Below are positions 12,894 to 16,094 of a stretch of DNA of 16,094 bases, one piece after another. This stretch comes from Thermoplasmata archaeon (GTDB taxonomy: Archaea; Thermoplasmatota; Thermoplasmata; Thermoplasmatales; B87-G9): NCBI GenBank assembly GCA_003649695.1, contig QMSR01000008.1, positions 1 through 16,094 on the forward strand, read 5' to 3'. The translations under genes were made by a program, and so were the position numbers. The notes under the pieces are model-generated. The model made no database searches. It was given only the letters and a program-made list of their open reading frames with translations, and was not told the origin of the DNA. Each line of letters opens with the position of its first letter. The stretch's first letter is position 1.

Positions 12894-15718
12894 AGAGGAA
12901 GATCATAGCAGTGTTGGTTCTCCTAACTGTTGGACTGGAGTTCTCCCTGATAGGCTCCCTGTTCTTCGCAGCCCTGGGCTCCGTCTCCCCCGGCAAAGCG
13001 GACCTCGTGATCCTGGCGGTACAGGACCCGAATCCCCTCAGGAGCTCCCTCCCGCAGGACCTCGCCAGGGTCCTTGCCCGCCTTCCGGGAGTTCGGGAAG
13101 TGAGCCCGGAGATTCTCCTCTTCACGAACGTCGGGGGCAGGGACATCGTGATCCGGGGCATGGAACCGGGTCACCTGGTCAGGGGCGACGGGGCCCGCGT
13201 CCAGGGTGGACCAGAGGGGCGAAACTGGATCTTGGCAGGGGTCGGGGCTGTGGATCGCCTCTCACTGCGGATCGGGGAGAACTTGGTGATTCCCTCTTCC
13301 TTCTCCCCTGAGGTATGGGTGGGGAGGATCACCGGCGTCTTCGAAACGGGTACCAAGCTAGACAACGAGCTGGTGGTGCCGCTGGAGGCGGCCAGATCCA
13401 TGGCGGCCCTCCCCGAGGGCCGAGTCACGCTCTTCAGGCTCTGGACCGAAGGGGAGCTGGGGAGCAGCCTCGTCCTCCCTACCAGGATCCCGGAGAGGAT
13501 AACGCTGATTCGGGGAGAAAAGGGGGTCTTCGATCTTGACCTCATCTCCTTGAGCAGACAGCGCGAGGAGATAGGGGTAAAGGTGCTCCTGGGAAGCGAA
13601 ATCCTCTGGCACGAAGACGTGGAAATCGATCCGGGTGAGAGCCTGCATTTGGAGCCGGTATTAATCATGAACAAAACCGGGACGTTCAACGGGACCCTGG
13701 TCCTCTCCAACGGCCTCAGGTTTCCCGTAAAAATTGCCGTTTACGAGGGTAGATTGGAGGTCTCCTGCCCCCACGAGGTCGTCCTGGGAAGGAGTTTCAG
13801 TGTTCGGGTCCTCTCGGGGGGTAGCCCCGTGGGCGGGGCGAGGATACGCATTGAAAACGTCACCTATATCACGGACGAGAGTGGAACGGCGACCCTCACG
13901 GCCACTGTTCCCGGACTGCAGTATGTAACAGCCGAGAAGGAGGGTTATCTGCCAGCAATCACCTATGTCAACGTCTCCGACTACGGCGGGAAGGGCGACC
14001 CCCTGAGCTCCCTAGACTGGCCGGGAACCAGGTTCGGGGATACGCTAATCCTGAAGGGTGAAGGTTCGCTTTTGATGCCAAGCAAAGTTGAGTACGTTAA
14101 AATGGATGGGGCACCCGTGCAGGGGGGCGCATTGGACCTTTCGCTCCTCTCCCCCGGTGAGCATTCGGTTTTCGTTCGGTGGAGGGAGGGTCCTCTGGCG
14201 TATACTGGCAACTTCACGCTCATCGTGGACGCGGATCCGCCCACAATCCACACTATCCCGAAGAGCGGCGGCTATGTCGACGACTCCGGGGGGAAATTGA
14301 TCATTGCGGACGACGGCATCCTAGGCACCGTAGTCATAGAGGGCAGGGGTGTGTGGTACATTGGGGCGCCCAACGCGACCCTGCGCGTCCCGGCAGGGAC
14401 TTGGAGGGTCGTGGTCTCCGACCTGGCAGGCAGGGTGACGGTCAGGAACGTGACCTTCTTCCCCCTGAGGGGTGACAGGTTTTCCCCTTCGATAGAGCTC
14501 TCGCCTGGAAATGGGCTTACCTTGTGGGTCCAGGACGACGGGCGCATAGACCAAGTGACCCTGAGCGTAGACGGTCCGGGATATTCTAGGGTCTGGACCT
14601 GGACTCCCTACAGCCGTACCTTCTCCGTGACGCTGGATAAATGGGTGTTGCCCCCCTATGGCCTAGTTTCGGTCCTGGCCGTGGACGCGACGGGAAAATC
14701 TTCCTCCAGATCGTTGTCCGCCTACCTCGGCGGCCCTAAAAATCCTGATGTCCTCCCACCCCGGATCAGTCTTGAGATCTCGGACAGTAGCCTAACTGTG
14801 AAAGTCTCGGACGAAGGCGCGATTTCCTACGTGAATGTGTCTGTGGACGGGAGGTGCCTCTTGAACAGAACGGGCGGTGGGGAGATATCCCTGAATTTGG
14901 GTATGCTGGGTCCTGGGAGGCACACATTCGTCGTAGTGGCCGAGGACGGCGCCGGGAATAGGGCCGCCCTCGTGCGGAACTACACCCTAGCTGAGGAGAT
15001 TCGGGAAATAAGGCCAATAAAGGTCATTCCCACCTCAAAGTACTTTCTGGAGGACTCGGAGGTGAGGCTCAGGCTGGAGCTCTGGTCCAGCTCGAACAGG
15101 AATCTTACGCTTAACTACACTGTGGACGGTGTATCATACGGCAGGGCCGTTTCCCTAGCGAGTGGCATTAACTCCATAATCATAGACCTGGGCAGGATGG
15201 CTCCGGGGTACCACAGGATCGAGGTCCTCGGCCTCGAGGCGTCCTTCTGCGTTCTTCCAAGGGAGGTGGTCTATCTGGAGCTCTCCAAGGCCGCAAACCG
15301 CATCCGCCTTTCGGGCTCGGACAAGGGCCTCCTCACCTACGCCGTTAGGGCCTCGGCGCTCAGCGGGATGATCATCATGGGGACCCTGTCCGTCCTTTCC
15401 CTAGCGTCCGGGGTGATGGCACTGAGGGCCGTGCACGCAGGCTTCGCCGAGAACGCCAGGATCAGGGCGTGGCTCTTCCACGCGCTGGGCATGCACAGAA
15501 GGGCCGCGTGGAGGATGGCCCTGAGGCCCTTCATCAAGGATCTCTCTATGTCATTCCTGGCAGCGGCTGTCCTCACGGCACTGGCCTTCATACCCATCGT
15601 CAGGTGGGTGTCCTTCTTCGGCTACCCAGTCCCTCCGATCGGCCTCCTCATAGGCATTCTCGTGATGCTGTTTCTCGCCGTCTGGACAATTCTGAGGTCG
15701 CCGGGGTGGGGGGCATGA
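12890..15718 (+). CDS. Giant MacB/FtsX-like permease with tandem CARDB/Ig-like domains
   Basis: Protein of 942 aa. An N-terminal membrane helix (about 5-28) is followed by a MacB-like outer domain (about 35-180: LPGVREVSPE, VGAVDRLSLRIGENLVIP, LDNELVVPLEAARSM). Then come beta domains: CARDB-like (about 225-285), carboxypeptidase-regulatory-like (about 290-362, GGSPVGGARIRIENVTYITD) and five Ig/CARDB-like units (about 375-445, 450-525, 530-612, 622-700 and 708-790). Three FtsX helices end the protein (about 820-846, 884-904 and 915-936), with a coupling segment RIRAWLFHALGMHRRAAWRM at 857-876. Twelve N-glycosylation sequons (N261 to N742) all lie outside. Typical MacB permeases are about 400-650 aa, so the repeat block of about 560 residues is an insertion. 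ATGA overlaps join it to both neighbours. Confidence 0.85.
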   Translation: MKRKIIAVLVLLTVGLEFSLIGSLFFAALGSVSPGKADLVILAVQDPNPLRSSLPQDLARVLARLPGVREVSPEILLFTNVGGRDIVIRGMEPGHLVRGDGARVQGGPEGRNWILAGVGAVDRLSLRIGENLVIPSSFSPEVWVGRITGVFETGTKLDNELVVPLEAARSMAALPEGRVTLFRLWTEGELGSSLVLPTRIPERITLIRGEKGVFDLDLISLSRQREEIGVKVLLGSEILWHEDVEIDPGESLHLEPVLIMNKTGTFNGTLVLSNGLRFPVKIAVYEGRLEVSCPHEVVLGRSFSVRVLSGGSPVGGARIRIENVTYITDESGTATLTATVPGLQYVTAEKEGYLPAITYVNVSDYGGKGDPLSSLDWPGTRFGDTLILKGEGSLLMPSKVEYVKMDGAPVQGGALDLSLLSPGEHSVFVRWREGPLAYTGNFTLIVDADPPTIHTIPKSGGYVDDSGGKLIIADDGILGTVVIEGRGVWYIGAPNATLRVPAGTWRVVVSDLAGRVTVRNVTFFPLRGDRFSPSIELSPGNGLTLWVQDDGRIDQVTLSVDGPGYSRVWTWTPYSRTFSVTLDKWVLPPYGLVSVLAVDATGKSSSRSLSAYLGGPKNPDVLPPRISLEISDSSLTVKVSDEGAISYVNVSVDGRCLLNRTGGGEISLNLGMLGPGRHTFVVVAEDGAGNRAALVRNYTLAEEIREIRPIKVIPTSKYFLEDSEVRLRLELWSSSNRNLTLNYTVDGVSYGRAVSLASGINSIIIDLGRMAPGYHRIEVLGLEASFCVLPREVVYLELSKAANRIRLSGSDKGLLTYAVRASALSGMIIMGTLSVLSLASGVMALRAVHAGFAENARIRAWLFHALGMHRRAAWRMALRPFIKDLSMSFLAAAVLTALAFIPIVRWVSFFGYPVPPIGLLIGILVMLFLAVWTILRSPGWGA

Positions 15719-16094
15719 GGAGGTTGCTCTGGTTTTCCGCCGGCTTTGTGCCGAGGATCCTGGTCCCCCTGGGGGGAATCCCCGGTTACGACACCCTCAG
15801 CGCCCTCCAGCTCTCCAGCGGCTGGCCGATATTCCCCTCCTACGAGCTGAAGATCCCTATCCTGGACGCTGCTGTCGCTTGGGCGGCGAAAATGGGCGCT
15901 CCCCCTCTCATTTTTCTCACATTCGTGATAGCCCTAGGAAATGGTATCCTATTGGCGATACTCTCCGACAGGCTCCCCGACGGGGATCTGAAGCTCGGCC
16001 TCCTAGCCGGGGGCCTGTTCCTGACGACTTCCTTCTCCCCCAAGTTTTCCGTGGGACTCCTCGTTCTCGCAGCCCTGATCCTTTACGAAGATCC
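15715..16094 (+). CDS. Polytopic membrane protein, possibly GT-C-like (3' partial)
   Basis: Open frame of 126 codons from an ATG overlapping the previous stop (ATGA), still open at the window end. The start MRRLLWFSAGFVPRILVPLG leads into GGIPGYDTLSALQLSS (about 20-35). A Gly-Tyr-Asp-Thr after an arginine-containing first helix recalls the N-terminus of archaeal GT-C/oligosaccharyltransferase-like membrane proteins; this is a weak resemblance. Further hydrophobic segments lie at about 63-82 and 92-125. Membership of the permease operon is well supported by the overlap. A glycosyl-transfer role would fit the sequon-rich permease but cannot be shown from this fragment. Confidence 0.65.
   Translation, partial: MRRLLWFSAGFVPRILVPLGGIPGYDTLSALQLSSGWPIFPSYELKIPILDAAVAWAAKMGAPPLIFLTFVIALGNGILLAILSDRLPDGDLKLGLLAGGLFLTTSFSPKFSVGLLVLAALILYED

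Noticed and set aside
14269..14830. Possible DNA direct repeats in the giant permease gene
   Set aside because: The repeated units are similar at protein level (Asp-Asp/Glu-Gly-x-Ile motifs) but clearly diverged at the DNA level. They are therefore old domain duplications rather than recent repeats.
1..16094. CRISPR arrays, tRNA or rRNA genes, insertion sequences
   Set aside because: Gaps between genes are at most about 70 bases. No regularly spaced repeats, transposase motifs, terminal inverted repeats or cloverleaf-like sequences were seen on reading both strands.

Overview
This looks like a piece of a thermophilic archaeal chromosome, GC-rich, very compact and dominated by AGG arginine codons. 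The archaeal assignment rests on several things. TATA-like boxes lie about 25-27 bases upstream of start codons, as in leaderless transcripts. Operon-internal genes carry GGAGGTGA ribosome-binding sites. Pyruvate:ferredoxin oxidoreductase is present as four separate subunits, and a surface protein is rich in N-glycosylation sequons. A member of the Thermoproteota/TACK group is the best guess, but nothing in the window fixes the lineage. No rRNA, tRNA, CRISPR array or insertion sequence was seen. No gap between genes exceeds about 70 bases.

Layout. (1) 1-3375, plus strand: the large molybdopterin subunit of a xanthine dehydrogenase-family hydroxylase (5' end outside the window), followed after 2 bases by a PflX-like (COG1313) radical SAM protein. 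(2) 3376-6405, plus strand: a promoter and a complete porGDAB operon with overlapping or abutting genes. (3) 6414-7200: a hotdog-fold thioesterase (minus) divergent from a small membrane protein (plus). (4) 7154-9689: an MtaD-like amidohydrolase (minus) divergent from a HutI-like imidazolonepropionase (plus), sharing a 40-base promoter region. (5) 9646-16094: a divergent membrane/export locus. Its minus arm encodes an ABC ATPase, a membrane protein with a C-terminal beta domain, and a histone-deacetylase-fold enzyme, joined by overlaps. Its plus arm encodes a small FtsX-like permease, a giant FtsX/MacB-like permease with a chain of Ig-like domains, and a membrane protein cut by the window end.

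How the genes may work together. The por operon makes acetyl-CoA and reduced ferredoxin from pyruvate. The hydroxylase has purine-type pocket residues. With the two amidohydrolases it could belong to purine, nucleoside or imidazole catabolism, which is an inference. The most unusual part is the 9.6-16.1 kb locus. Its ABC ATPase has substitutions at three catalytic positions (Q-loop Gln to Glu, Walker B Glu to Asp, switch His to Gln). Its large permease has about 560 residues of CARDB/Ig-like repeats and 12 sequons inserted between TM1 and the C-terminal FtsX helices. The last of those repeats closely resembles the C-terminal domain of the membrane protein on the opposite arm, so both arms probably form one surface complex. 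A deacetylase-fold enzyme is translationally coupled to it.
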